Below are positions 24,066 to 33,086 of a stretch of 64,000 nt of DNA, one piece after another (the stretch's first letter is position 1; the number at the start of each line of letters is the position of its first letter). The DNA comes from Chryseobacterium sp. StRB126 (lineage in GTDB: Bacteria; Bacteroidota; Bacteroidia; Flavobacteriales; Weeksellaceae), in NCBI RefSeq assembly GCF_000829375.1, contig NZ_AP014624.1:372001-436000 (forward strand). The letters are read 5' to 3'. The position numbers and the translations under genes were made by a program. The notes beneath the pieces were generated by a model, which saw only the letters and a list, made by a program, of their open reading frames with translations, searched no databases and was not told the DNA's origin.

Positions 24066-27000
24066 ATGGCAACAAACGATACACAAAATAATGCATCACA
24101 AACTCTGTTCAGATTTGTAAGTTTAAGGAATCCACAGTTAACAGAAACTAAGACAAAAAACTTAGGTTTTATTCACAGACCTTCAACTTTATCCAGCTCT
24201 TTTGATGCAGCAATCAACCCCGGAGACACAGCTCTTTTAAAGTTTAAAGCATTAGAGCGTGTTGCAAAATCATTCAATGCTACAGGATATGAAAGCGAAA
24301 ACCAGATTGAGACAGGAAGCCTTTCTGAAGCACTTAAAATTGGCAGAAAAATTGCAAAAAAAGAAGTGCTTTCTTCGGTTGATGAAAATACAGCCAAAAA
24401 CCTATACAATAGCAGTGCTGTTCAAAACAAAATGGGACAAGTATGGGACAATTTGATTTATCAGACTGTAACCCAAAAGAATTTTTATGTAAAAGAAGCT
24501 TTAATTCACATTTTAAAAGCAATTCATTACGGATATGTCGCTGATCTTCCTGCAACACCAGAATTAGTAAAAATTAATGGTGATGACTTAAAAGCTAAGG
24601 CTCTCGAAGCCAGAGTTGTACTCCCTATGAAGTTCTTCGGAGACGGTTATGAAGGAGACGGGCCAACTTCCAATCCTACCGGAAACGCTTTTCAGGTAAA
24701 TGTTTCTAAAATTGGAGATGGAGTGATTAGTGGAACTTCACTTTCCGTTGCAGAAAAAGAACAATTAAAGGATGAAGGGCAAAGAATCTCTGAACTATCC
24801 TATCTTTCTTTTGAAAAAGACGGTTTAATTCAATTAAGAACTGAACTGGAAAGTGTTCAAAAAACATTCAACAATTTAAGAGCTAAAGCATATGCTGCTG
24901 CTCATAAATCCTACCTAGAAGCTAATCAGGAAAGTATTCAGAAATATAATGAATTATCTGAAAGTATTAAGGAACAGATTGCCCAGGGTGGGTTAACTAA
25001 AGAACAAATTGATGCACTTTACACCTCATTGGAAAGAATCAAAGTTCCACCATTCATTTTTGAATATAAAAACGAGATTAACTTTGGAGATATGAAAGAT
25101 AAGCTTTCATTAAATTCCTTCAAGTTATTCGTTAATATTTTCACCAAAGTCACCAGCGGTGAAAAACCACAAGATGGATTTGATTTCTCAAGAATCACTG
25201 TATTAACAGATAAGACCCTTCAACTCGGAAATGTTGTAGTCTCTATTACTGAAGAATTTGATACTTATCCAGAGATCTATGAAAAACTGGATGAAGAAAC
25301 ATCTGCTACAACACAGGCTTTGTTTGAGAAAACTCCACTTCAGGAAAAAACGTATGCCAGTATTGGAGGAGTTCTTGTTCCTATTGTAGATTCATATAGT
25401 GCAGCTGCCAGAATTGTTTCAAAATCATATTATTTAAAAACATCTTATGAACCAATACATTCCAGAATGCCGGCTACTGCTACATTCTATTATCAGGCAG
25501 ACAGTAATGCCTGGGGAGCTGCTTCTGTAAAGGTAAGTGCCAGCACAGACTTTGGATTATATGAAGAAAGCTTTTCAAATATTGATGTTGTAGATAATAA
25601 AGTTACTTTACCATTATTTCTGATTGATAAGTTTGGAAAATTCATCAGATCATTGGAGATAAAAATCTATTTCAATAATGGGAAAGAAGCGTCATTAAAA
25701 CTTAGTGAATTAGCCATCAACCAACCTTTTACAGGAATCTTATATACCGAAGAAACAAAAGACGAAACAGAAGTACCTTCTGAAGGCGGAACTTCCCAGC
25801 CTGGTGTTTTCATTCCTAAGCATTTTGGAGTAAAGAGATTAGGTATTGCCGATTATCTGAAAGTAGAACAGAGTGTTCATGCTTATGTACCAGGTGAAGT
25901 TTCAAATATTGAAAACGTAATGGCAAGTGAGCTGCGTCACAAATCTTCCGTTGCAAGAGATTATTCTGAAATAACAGATACCGTTTCAGAAAGCATTGAA
26001 ACAGAAAAAATTTCTGATACCTCAAAAGCTGAGAGAGCCGAAATGCAAACAGAAGTGGCTAAAGAGCTTGAAAAACAACAAAGTTTTACCGGAAGTACTC
26101 ATTTTGGATACAGTGGAGGATATACGCTTGACATCTCAGCAGGATATGCCAACAATACGGCACAGCATGACAGTACGAGACAGGCAGTTGCCAAATCCCA
26201 GGAAATTACAGAACGTGCTATGGAACGTGTTCTTACAAAAGTAAATAAAGAGCGTGTTCAAAAAATCATCAAAGAATTTACAGAAACCAACGTTCATGAA
26301 TTTGACAACAGAGGAAGCAAAACAGGAACTGTCCCTCCTCAGCACATTACCGGAGTATACAGATGGGTAGATAAAAAGATGAAGAACCAGATTTACAATT
26401 ATGGAAAACGTACCATGTTTGAATTTATGGTTCCTGAACCTGCAAGATTACACACATTAGCAGCCAATACTTCAAGAGCAAACACTTTGGTTCCACCAAT
26501 AGATCCAAGAGCTTCGAAAGATGAATGGGAAATGCTTACCCCTCAGAAAGCAACAAAACTGCAGATCGAATTCTGGGCAAACTACTATAATGTTAAACTT
26601 ACAGAGCAGCCTAAATCTCCAATTAACCTTGTTTTAGGAAAAGTGTGGGAAAAAGTTGACGGAAATGAAGAATACAGACACAGACAGATTGACATCCCTG
26701 ATAATTACGAAGCCAGTGCAGTAAAAATGTTCTATGGATTCGAAAGAAATAGTAGAGGGGCAAATGTTCTGCACGTAAGTAACTTTGCCGGTACTATGAT
26801 CGCTTTACCAAACGATACCGGTGGACCTTCAATTGACAGGACAGCTTATTTTACGCCACAGAATGTTACAGGTTCATATGATTTCGTGTACAAATGTCAA
26901 AATATTGACTCCGTAAATATTGCATTTGAAATCACATGTAAACTTTCAGCAGCTTATCTGCAGTCATGGTTCCTTGAAAATTTCAAAGCAATTATCAAAG

Positions 27001-27800
27001 CTTATGACGAGGCTTATGCCATCTTCCTTGAGAAACAGAAAGAATTTGAAGACAAAGCGAAAGAAGAGGAAGAAAAGAACAGAGAAAAACTTAATTCCAA
27101 TAATTTCTACCGTGATATGGAATCTGTTATTCTGAAGCACAACTGTATCGCTTATCTGTTACAGGATTATGGAGCATTGGGAGTAAACTTTACGAACGGA
27201 GCCAAAAGAATGCAGGATTTCAGTATTGTTCTGAGTGAAGATCTTGAACAATATACAGCTTTGGCCAAATTTATGGAACAGGCTTTTGAATGGAGCATCA
27301 TGGATTATACATTCTATCCATATTACTGGGGAAATAGAGCAAAATGGCAGGAAATGTATTTATCGCAAAGTACAGATTCATTGTTCAGAAGCTTCCTTCA
27401 GGCAGGTATGGCAAGAGTGGTTGTTACCGTAAAACCTGGCTTTGAAGATGCTGTACAGTTCTTTATGTCTACAGGAAAAATCTGGAATGGCGGAGAAGTT
27501 CCGGTAATCGGAGATCCACTATACATGTCTATTGTAGATGAATTGAGACAACCTACAGGAGTTGCACAGGGTAAATACTGGATTACCAGAATACCTACTA
27601 CTTTAACCATTCTACAGGCTGAATCTGTAGGATTAAAAGTAAGTCCGGATCAACCTTTACCAATATTCCGTGAAGATCAACCTGAAAACTGTGAAAATCC
27701 TAAAGAGCTTGAATCCACAACTTCTTTCTCTTTAGATAATGTTACACTTAAAGGAGCAGACGAAAAAACAACAACATTACCTACAACCATCGTTGGATAG
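24066..27800 (+). CDS. Large 1244-aa protein of unknown function
   Basis: I do not recognise a family. There is no signal peptide and no clear membrane span. The opening TLFRFVSLRNPQLTETK is followed by alternating helical and beta regions. A glycine- and serine-rich stretch (GYSGGYTLDISAGYANN, near residue 690) is flanked by charged helices, and a Lys/Glu coiled coil (EDKAKEEEEKNREK) lies near residue 1000. The C-terminal 200 residues contain aromatic-rich segments such as DYTFYPYYWGNRAKWQEMYL. The size, lack of export signal and position after two fibre-like genes suggest a structural or toxin-like partner in the same complex. It ends at a terminator hairpin. It might be an effector carrier or shell protein; this is inference. 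Confidence 0.7.
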   Translation: MATNDTQNNASQTLFRFVSLRNPQLTETKTKNLGFIHRPSTLSSSFDAAINPGDTALLKFKALERVAKSFNATGYESENQIETGSLSEALKIGRKIAKKEVLSSVDENTAKNLYNSSAVQNKMGQVWDNLIYQTVTQKNFYVKEALIHILKAIHYGYVADLPATPELVKINGDDLKAKALEARVVLPMKFFGDGYEGDGPTSNPTGNAFQVNVSKIGDGVISGTSLSVAEKEQLKDEGQRISELSYLSFEKDGLIQLRTELESVQKTFNNLRAKAYAAAHKSYLEANQESIQKYNELSESIKEQIAQGGLTKEQIDALYTSLERIKVPPFIFEYKNEINFGDMKDKLSLNSFKLFVNIFTKVTSGEKPQDGFDFSRITVLTDKTLQLGNVVVSITEEFDTYPEIYEKLDEETSATTQALFEKTPLQEKTYASIGGVLVPIVDSYSAAARIVSKSYYLKTSYEPIHSRMPATATFYYQADSNAWGAASVKVSASTDFGLYEESFSNIDVVDNKVTLPLFLIDKFGKFIRSLEIKIYFNNGKEASLKLSELAINQPFTGILYTEETKDETEVPSEGGTSQPGVFIPKHFGVKRLGIADYLKVEQSVHAYVPGEVSNIENVMASELRHKSSVARDYSEITDTVSESIETEKISDTSKAERAEMQTEVAKELEKQQSFTGSTHFGYSGGYTLDISAGYANNTAQHDSTRQAVAKSQEITERAMERVLTKVNKERVQKIIKEFTETNVHEFDNRGSKTGTVPPQHITGVYRWVDKKMKNQIYNYGKRTMFEFMVPEPARLHTLAANTSRANTLVPPIDPRASKDEWEMLTPQKATKLQIEFWANYYNVKLTEQPKSPINLVLGKVWEKVDGNEEYRHRQIDIPDNYEASAVKMFYGFERNSRGANVLHVSNFAGTMIALPNDTGGPSIDRTAYFTPQNVTGSYDFVYKCQNIDSVNIAFEITCKLSAAYLQSWFLENFKAIIKAYDEAYAIFLEKQKEFEDKAKEEEEKNREKLNSNNFYRDMESVILKHNCIAYLLQDYGALGVNFTNGAKRMQDFSIVLSEDLEQYTALAKFMEQAFEWSIMDYTFYPYYWGNRAKWQEMYLSQSTDSLFRSFLQAGMARVVVTVKPGFEDAVQFFMSTGKIWNGGEVPVIGDPLYMSIVDELRQPTGVAQGKYWITRIPTTLTILQAESVGLKVSPDQPLPIFREDQPENCENPKELESTTSFSLDNVTLKGADEKTTTLPTTIVG

Positions 27801-27815
27801 TAATAACCTTACATG

Positions 27816-27844
27816 GCGGTGTGAAATATCACCGCTATTTTTTT
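27816..27844 (+). terminator. Internal terminator or attenuator before the lipase gene
   Basis: GCGGTG paired with CACCGC around an 8-nt loop, followed by TATTTTTTTT, 15 bases after the stop of the 1244-aa gene. The 25 bases left before the lipase start leave no room for a promoter, so the lipase depends on read-through. Confidence 0.7.
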
Positions 27845-27869
27845 CAAAATTTTAACCCAAAAATGAAAA

Positions 27870-29876
27870 ATGGAAAAAATAGACATCAAAAAACCGGCAA
27901 GAATTGGAGTTACTAATATTAATGAAACTGAGGTAAAAGCAATCCTTCAGGAAACTGAAAAAGTAAAATTGCGGATTGGGGTATTTTTTGATGGCACTGG
28001 AAATAATAGATTTAATTCTGATAGTGTTTATTACAATAAAAAATACAGTACTCTTCCCCTTGAAGAAGACAAGATTGCCAAGATTAAAAACCTTAAGAGT
28101 TTTGTAATTGAATCTGGAAGCAGCTATTGGAACTCTTATTCTAATATAGCGTTACTTCACGATTTGTATGAAGAGAAACTCACAAGAAATAACAAACAGA
28201 ATGTTGAATATCAAGCTCTTCAATTGAAATTTTATATTGAGGGAATAGGCACTCTACAAGATAAAGAAGATGATATGCTAGGTTCAGGAATGGGAGAAGG
28301 CAACAGAGGAGTTATCTTAAGAGTTCAGCAAGCATGTGAACAAATTGCAGACAGAATAGAAATAGTATTAAAGGACATACAAGATAAAAACACTAAAAAA
28401 CCTTTGGAAATTATTTCTATACAATTTGATGTATTTGGATTTAGCCGAGGAGCTGCTGCTGCCAGACATTTCAGTAATGAAGTTTTAAAGTCCGGAATAG
28501 ACAAAAGCCAGCAAAAGAAAGTTACAACCCCTGTTAACATAAAAAGACCTGTCATACAAAAGAATGAGAGTACGAAAGATACTCATCCAACAATTAAACA
28601 GTATAAAGCTGAAGGAACTAAAAAGTTAGCAGATAATACAAAAGTTGTACGCCAAATCAATGCCCCTGTCCGGAATGTTTTTACTGGAGGTGCTTTAGGA
28701 AAACTTCTACAGAAAAAAAACATTAAATATCCAAAATATTATGTAAGTATAGAGTTTTTAGGGATATTTGACACAGTAATCTCACAGATGTTAGAGAAAA
28801 AGGGAATTATAGATGGGGCAAGAAACCCCATTGTTCAAGCATTACTCGCTCCATTCAGTCCAGTATTACCCATTGCAGCAAAAGAAATCGCTTTGATTCA
28901 AAAAGTAAATCCAGATCTTTCTAACCCGAATATTAAGAAAATATTACATCTCAAAGCTCAAACTGAATGGCGGGATAACTTCCCTGTTACTCCTATAGGA
29001 GAATTTAATGGCATATTTGCAAGAGAAATTTCTGTACTTGGTGCCCATTCCGATGTGGGAGGAGCATACTGGCAAACCAAAGCAGAGATGAATACCTTAC
29101 ATTTTTTTGATTTGGGAGTCGATGCTGATCCTACAGAAAAACAAAGAATTGAGCAACAAAAAGAGCTATTACGTAATTGGTATATTTCTCAAAAACTTTG
29201 CAAGAACAATCAATACGAAATAAAATGGGAAGTTTTTCATCATGTATTATCTTTTGAAGGATATATTGGTGAACATCCATCTACGCAAAAAAAAGAATTA
29301 TTGGAAGAGAGTTTCATGGGAAATGATACCAAAAAAATTGTAGGAAATAGAACTTATGTATTACAAGGTTATCATCATAAACTTCTTTCAACACGCCCAC
29401 TGAATAATAAACTGTCCTTGGTGTATATGAATGTGATGAAATATATTGCTTCACAATATGCTAACGTTCCATTTTTAGAGCCCAATAGTATTAGTTTGGT
29501 TCCTCCTCCTCCTCATCCCAAAGAATATCAACTACCAGAAGGTGATAAAAAAGAAAATGATCTTGAAAATTATCAAAAGTTATTGATAAAGGTTGCAGAG
29601 CATGGGTGGACAGATAAAAATGGAAAAATCATTACTTATCCAGATCTGATAGATAAAAATAATCTTTATACTATTTCTTCAGGAATGTATGAATATATTA
29701 TGGGCAATTTTGTACATTTATCAGCCAACTTCAATACTCCTTTAGCAGATATGTTAGATCATTATAATTTAGCCTATGCAAACGTACCTCATTTTACTGA
29801 TGAAAAAGAATTTAAAACTCCACCTTATCAAAGGGAATCCTATACACCTATACTGGATAGGTATGATATTTCTTAA
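27870..29876 (+). CDS. DUF2235 alpha/beta-hydrolase, Tle1-like phospholipase
   Basis: This matches the DUF2235 family, which includes the type VI secretion lipase effectors Tle1. The opening strand RIGVFFDGTGNN is at residues about 35-46. The nucleophile elbow GFSRG is at residues 190-194 (Ser192). EFLGIFDTV follows, and LGAHSDVGGAYW (His393, Asp395) is the characteristic DUF2235 HSDVGG motif. There is no signal peptide, as for secreted-by-machine effectors. A Lys-rich insert of about 90 residues separates the elbow from the rest. It is followed by a lipoprotein of DUF2931 type whose frame overlaps its end, an arrangement seen for lipase effector and periplasmic immunity pairs. It is read from the copy E transcript past a terminator hairpin. 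Confidence 0.86.
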   Translation: MEKIDIKKPARIGVTNINETEVKAILQETEKVKLRIGVFFDGTGNNRFNSDSVYYNKKYSTLPLEEDKIAKIKNLKSFVIESGSSYWNSYSNIALLHDLYEEKLTRNNKQNVEYQALQLKFYIEGIGTLQDKEDDMLGSGMGEGNRGVILRVQQACEQIADRIEIVLKDIQDKNTKKPLEIISIQFDVFGFSRGAAAARHFSNEVLKSGIDKSQQKKVTTPVNIKRPVIQKNESTKDTHPTIKQYKAEGTKKLADNTKVVRQINAPVRNVFTGGALGKLLQKKNIKYPKYYVSIEFLGIFDTVISQMLEKKGIIDGARNPIVQALLAPFSPVLPIAAKEIALIQKVNPDLSNPNIKKILHLKAQTEWRDNFPVTPIGEFNGIFAREISVLGAHSDVGGAYWQTKAEMNTLHFFDLGVDADPTEKQRIEQQKELLRNWYISQKLCKNNQYEIKWEVFHHVLSFEGYIGEHPSTQKKELLEESFMGNDTKKIVGNRTYVLQGYHHKLLSTRPLNNKLSLVYMNVMKYIASQYANVPFLEPNSISLVPPPPHPKEYQLPEGDKKENDLENYQKLLIKVAEHGWTDKNGKIITYPDLIDKNNLYTISSGMYEYIMGNFVHLSANFNTPLADMLDHYNLAYANVPHFTDEKEFKTPPYQRESYTPILDRYDIS

Positions 29877-30810
29877 CCTAGTACTATCCTCTTGTCAAAA
29901 AACAAAATTCAAATGGCAACCCGGCCTCTCAGCACCAAAGTATTACCCGATAGCAGATGTTGCTATAAATTTTGAAAATGCAGGAAATGGTACCCAAATG
30001 CCTTTTGACAGCGGCTGGGGTACTGAGTATGGTGGAGTGGTTTCAGGAGATGAATATAAGGATATTCCTAAAGAAGTTACAATAAGATATAATAGCAGTG
30101 CTGAAAATTATGTCTATAAAGGTAAAATAAAGCTCCCACAAGAAAAAATATTCAGTCTGTTTAAAAAATATGATATTGGTGAAAACAAATGGGCTCACTT
30201 AGTAGTTGGAATGGCCCCTGGAGGATGGATACGGGTTTGGTTCAAAACTATTGACAAACAAGTTGAAGTGGTAAAATCCCAGCTAAAAGGCCAATATGAT
30301 GACACTACCAATGAAAAATATAAGGTGAAAAACTTTGAAAATTGGGGTAAATATTATACCTACTGGCAATATCACGGTATTCCTTATGATGCTTGGGCAA
30401 ATAATGAGAAGGAATATGATCTGTATTTTGATTTTAATCAACCCAATAAAAGAAAAATTGGCCTCAGCTATGTTTCTAAGGATGGTACTTTTTATCAGGG
30501 AGTAGCTGAAAAGTGTTATCAAAAGCTTCCTACTGAAATAGAATTATGCTGGCTAGATGAATCAGACAATGATTATTGTTGCAAAATACCTCTACCAAAA
30601 ACCTTTAACAACTGGATAGAGCTAAAAAAATTAAAACAAATTCATTTAAAACTAGAAATTGAAAGGGATCAGCAACACGCTATTTTGTACTTGGTTTCTA
30701 ATGGCAAAACAGAGAAAATACTTCGTGTTAAAAATGTAAGACCAACAAACAAAGAAGTTACAGATAATAACTATAGTTATGCACAAGATATAGAATATTT
30801 CATTAAATAA
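29800..30810 (+). CDS. DUF2931-like lipoprotein, candidate immunity protein for the DUF2235 lipase
   Basis: The lipobox VLSSC is preceded by a hydrophobic stretch. The sequence after the Cys (KTKFKWQPGLSAPKYYPI, then a Gly-rich GGVVSGDEYKDIP) follows the pattern of DUF2931 proteins. Two starts are possible. ATG 29800 overlaps the lipase gene by 77 bases but gives a signal peptide with a normal basic n-region (MKKNLKLHLIKG). ATG 29863 overlaps by 14 bases but leaves only ten residues before the Cys and no basic residue. I prefer 29800. It is likely periplasmic and outer-membrane anchored, where it could neutralise a phospholipase effector (inference from gene order). Confidence 0.75.
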   Translation: MKKNLKLHLIKGNPIHLYWIGMIFLNLVLSSCQKTKFKWQPGLSAPKYYPIADVAINFENAGNGTQMPFDSGWGTEYGGVVSGDEYKDIPKEVTIRYNSSAENYVYKGKIKLPQEKIFSLFKKYDIGENKWAHLVVGMAPGGWIRVWFKTIDKQVEVVKSQLKGQYDDTTNEKYKVKNFENWGKYYTYWQYHGIPYDAWANNEKEYDLYFDFNQPNKRKIGLSYVSKDGTFYQGVAEKCYQKLPTEIELCWLDESDNDYCCKIPLPKTFNNWIELKKLKQIHLKLEIERDQQHAILYLVSNGKTEKILRVKNVRPTNKEVTDNNYSYAQDIEYFIK

Positions 30811-30909
30811 GATAAACTGTAAAACCATCAAAATAATACTGGATAAATGCTTAAACAAATCCAGAATCATAAAGTGTTTTTTCATAAAAATACTTCACGA
30901 AAAAAATAA

Positions 30910-30947
30910 AACACGACACGTTTTGTCGCATTAAGCCCATATATTTG
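30910..30947 (+). promoter_or_regulatory. Shared operator-promoter, copy F (WYL regulator gene)
   Basis: AACACGACACGTTTTGTCG at 30910-30928, an 11-bp spacer, then TATATTTG at 30940-30947. The start codon ATG 30965 follows 17 bases later. A GTG at 30947 overlaps the -7 box and so cannot be the real start. Confidence 0.88.
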
Positions 30948-30964
30948 TGGTACAAAATTTTACC

Positions 30965-31885
30965 ATGAAGAAAGATTTTTATCTGACAAGATATGCCCTA
31001 ATTATTAAAAGATTAGAAAGTTCTCCGGCTACCTATTCTCAGCTGGAGGACTATCTTTTAAATTCTTTTGAATTTCAGGATGCAGGGATCAAAAGCTACT
31101 CTATCCGTACCTTGCAGAGAGATATTCGTGAGATTTCCGATCTTTTCAACCTTTCCATTCACAATAAGAAAAAAGGGGACAACCGCTACTATATCGAAAG
31201 CCGCCCGATTATGGAAGTGGATGAATACAATCAAAAACTATTGGAATCCTTCCAGGTAAGCAATGCCCTGAATCTTCATCCGGATTTTTCAAATTTTATT
31301 TTCTTTGAAAGCCGTAAACCAACCGGTATAGAACATTTTTATGATCTGTTCTTTGCCATCCGTAATAAAAGAGTGGTAAGCTTTGAACATTACAATTACA
31401 AAAACAAACTGATGACCTCCAGAAAGGTTCATCCTTTGGCCTTAAAAGAATCCAAAGACAGATGGTACCTCATCGCGATTGATACCAAGGATAAGGTTTT
31501 AAAATCCTTCGGATTAGACAGAATCAATTATCTGGATGTGGCTAAAAACCAATACAGAGAAAAGTATAAATACAACTTCAGAGAACACTTTAAAAATGCT
31601 TTCGGAGTAATGAATCTGGCAGAACAGAAACCTCAGAACATTGTATTAAAATGCAGCCGTCATCAGGGAGAATACATCAGAAGTTTTCCGCTTCATCAAT
31701 CCCAAAAAGAGACGAAAGAAACTCCGGAAGAAATCTATTTTGAGTTTTTTCTTCACCCTACTTATGATTTCATGCAGGAGATTTTATCTTATGGAAAAGA
31801 GGTAACCGTTCTAGAACCGAAAGGTTTAGTTGATGACATTCGAACCCATCTCCAGGAGTCTTTAAACCGCTATCTTGAAAGTTAA
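30965..31885 (+). CDS. WYL-domain transcriptional regulator
   Basis: The protein is 306 aa. The N-terminal 70 residues form a winged helix-turn-helix (TYSQLEDYLLNS...IKSYSIRTLQRDIREIS, a DeoR-like pattern). The middle carries a WYL domain with KESKDRWYLIAIDTKDKVLKSFGLDRI, and a C-terminal WCX-type extension with YDFMQEIL and VLEPKGLVDDIRTHLQESL. WYL regulators bind ligands (nucleotides or ssDNA in known cases) and control DNA-damage or phage-defence genes (for example PafBC, DriD and BrxR). This gene has the same 19-bp element in its own promoter as the island genes, suggesting it both autoregulates and controls them. The ATG is fixed by the promoter position. Confidence 0.88.
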   Translation: MKKDFYLTRYALIIKRLESSPATYSQLEDYLLNSFEFQDAGIKSYSIRTLQRDIREISDLFNLSIHNKKKGDNRYYIESRPIMEVDEYNQKLLESFQVSNALNLHPDFSNFIFFESRKPTGIEHFYDLFFAIRNKRVVSFEHYNYKNKLMTSRKVHPLALKESKDRWYLIAIDTKDKVLKSFGLDRINYLDVAKNQYREKYKYNFREHFKNAFGVMNLAEQKPQNIVLKCSRHQGEYIRSFPLHQSQKETKETPEEIYFEFFLHPTYDFMQEILSYGKEVTVLEPKGLVDDIRTHLQESLNRYLES

Positions 31886-31939
31886 CAGATCGTGAATCAA
31901 TCTCATATTTTTTAGTTATATTTACATAAATATACGCTA

Positions 31940-32566
31940 TTGAGAACTTTATTCATTTGTATCCTTTGTTTTATTTCTTCATTTTGCTTATCTCAGCAGA
32001 AGGAAGAATTTCGGTTGGTGAAAAATTATTACAACCAGCACAGAGGTATGCTGAATAACGAATTCAAGAAAAAATTTGATGCAGAATCCAATGTTATTAA
32101 AAAGAATGTGATCAAAGGAGATTTTCTCTTTTTTATGAAAAAGATGGATAGTATTGAAAATACAGCCTTAATTGGAGCCCTCTTGAGAGTAAGGAATATT
32201 GAGGACCTTCAGATTTTAAAAACAACCATAGGAATCTCTCAGGATTTTAATGATAAATCTGCGAATGTAGAAAAGATGGCAGACTATCCCGGCGGGATCA
32301 ATACTCTACGACAGGAGGTTGCAGATCTTTTGTATGTAGATGGTGTGAATTCTGACTCCAAAACAGTAAAAACAGATGTTGTCTTTATTGTAGAAAAAGA
32401 TGGAAGCATCAGCAATGTTCATGCTCAGGGAGATAATTTCACCTTCAACAGACAAGCTGAAATTGCCCTCTACTCTATTTCTGAAAAGTTCTCTCCCGCT
32501 GTGGTCAAAGGGGATCCGGCAAGATTCCGTTTCAGAATTCCTCTCACTTTAACGATGACAGATTAG
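31940..32566 (+). CDS. Exported TonB-C-like protein
   Basis: A TTG start gives a good signal peptide (MRTLFICILCFISSFCLSQ); no better ATG is in frame. The C-terminal half follows the TonB C-terminal pattern: YPGGINTLRQEVADLL, then VVFIVEKDGSISNVHAQG, RQAEIALYSI and FRFRIPLTL. It lacks the transmembrane anchor and Pro-rich spacer of true TonB, so it is a free periplasmic relative of unknown partner. Its stop codon is directly followed by the ATG of tadA (TAGATG), so the two genes are co-transcribed and probably translationally coupled. Confidence 0.75.
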   Translation: MRTLFICILCFISSFCLSQQKEEFRLVKNYYNQHRGMLNNEFKKKFDAESNVIKKNVIKGDFLFFMKKMDSIENTALIGALLRVRNIEDLQILKTTIGISQDFNDKSANVEKMADYPGGINTLRQEVADLLYVDGVNSDSKTVKTDVVFIVEKDGSISNVHAQGDNFTFNRQAEIALYSISEKFSPAVVKGDPARFRFRIPLTLTMTD

Positions 32567-32998
32567 ATGTTTACAGACGAATATTATATGAAAATAGCCC
32601 TGCAGGAAGCAGAGGCGGCTTTGGAACAGGATGAAGTGCCAATTGGATGCGTGATAGTTTCCAACAACCGTGTCATTGCAAGAGCCCATAATCTCACTGA
32701 AACATTAAACGACGTTACTGCCCATGCAGAAATGCAGGCTATAACCTCTGCTGCTAACTTTTTAGGAGGTAAATATTTAAAAGATTGTACACTCTACGTT
32801 ACGATGGAACCCTGTGTGATGTGCTCAGGAGCCTTATCATGGTCACAGATTTCCAAAGTAGTGATTGGAGCCAGGGATGAACAAAGAGGTTTTATCAATA
32901 AACATCTTACCCTTCATCCGAAAACAGAAGTAATTACAGGTATTATGGAACACGAATGTTCCTCTATTGTTAAAGACTTTTTTAAAAGTAAAAGATAG
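32567..32998 (+). CDS. tadA: tRNA-specific adenosine-34 deaminase
   Basis: It converts adenosine 34 to inosine in the tRNA anticodon. The zinc site of the cytidine/deoxycytidylate deaminase fold is complete: HAE (His53, Glu55) and PCVMC (Cys83, Cys86). The 143-aa length and the N-terminal YYMKIALQEAEAALEQDEVPIGCVIV pattern fit TadA. It is cytoplasmic and essential in most bacteria. It starts immediately after the stop of the TonB-like gene and ends before a bidirectional hairpin terminator. Confidence 0.92.
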   Translation: MFTDEYYMKIALQEAEAALEQDEVPIGCVIVSNNRVIARAHNLTETLNDVTAHAEMQAITSAANFLGGKYLKDCTLYVTMEPCVMCSGALSWSQISKVVIGARDEQRGFINKHLTLHPKTEVITGIMEHECSSIVKDFFKSKR

Positions 32999-33033
32999 TT
33001 TTTTCTTTAAAAGTCCTTTTGACAAACATAAAA

Positions 33034-33068
33034 AAATCAGAGAATATAATGTTCTCTGATTTCTCTTT
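33034..33068. terminator. Bidirectional terminator between tadA and a convergent gene
   Basis: An 11-bp stem, AAATCAGAGAA paired with TTCTCTGATTT, with a 7-nt loop. A-rich sequence precedes it and T-rich sequence follows, so it can serve both convergent genes. Confidence 0.8.
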
Positions 33069-33086
33069 TATAAAGTGTTATACAGA

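Noticed and set aside
21625..30810. Complete prophage, tailocin or T6SS cluster
   Set aside because: Fibre-like, endolysin-like and lipase-effector-like genes are present, but no capsid, portal, terminase, integrase, sheath, tube, baseplate, VipA/B or ClpV genes are visible.
30947..30964. GTG start for the WYL regulator
   Set aside because: It overlaps the -7 box of promoter F, so it would be upstream of the transcription start.
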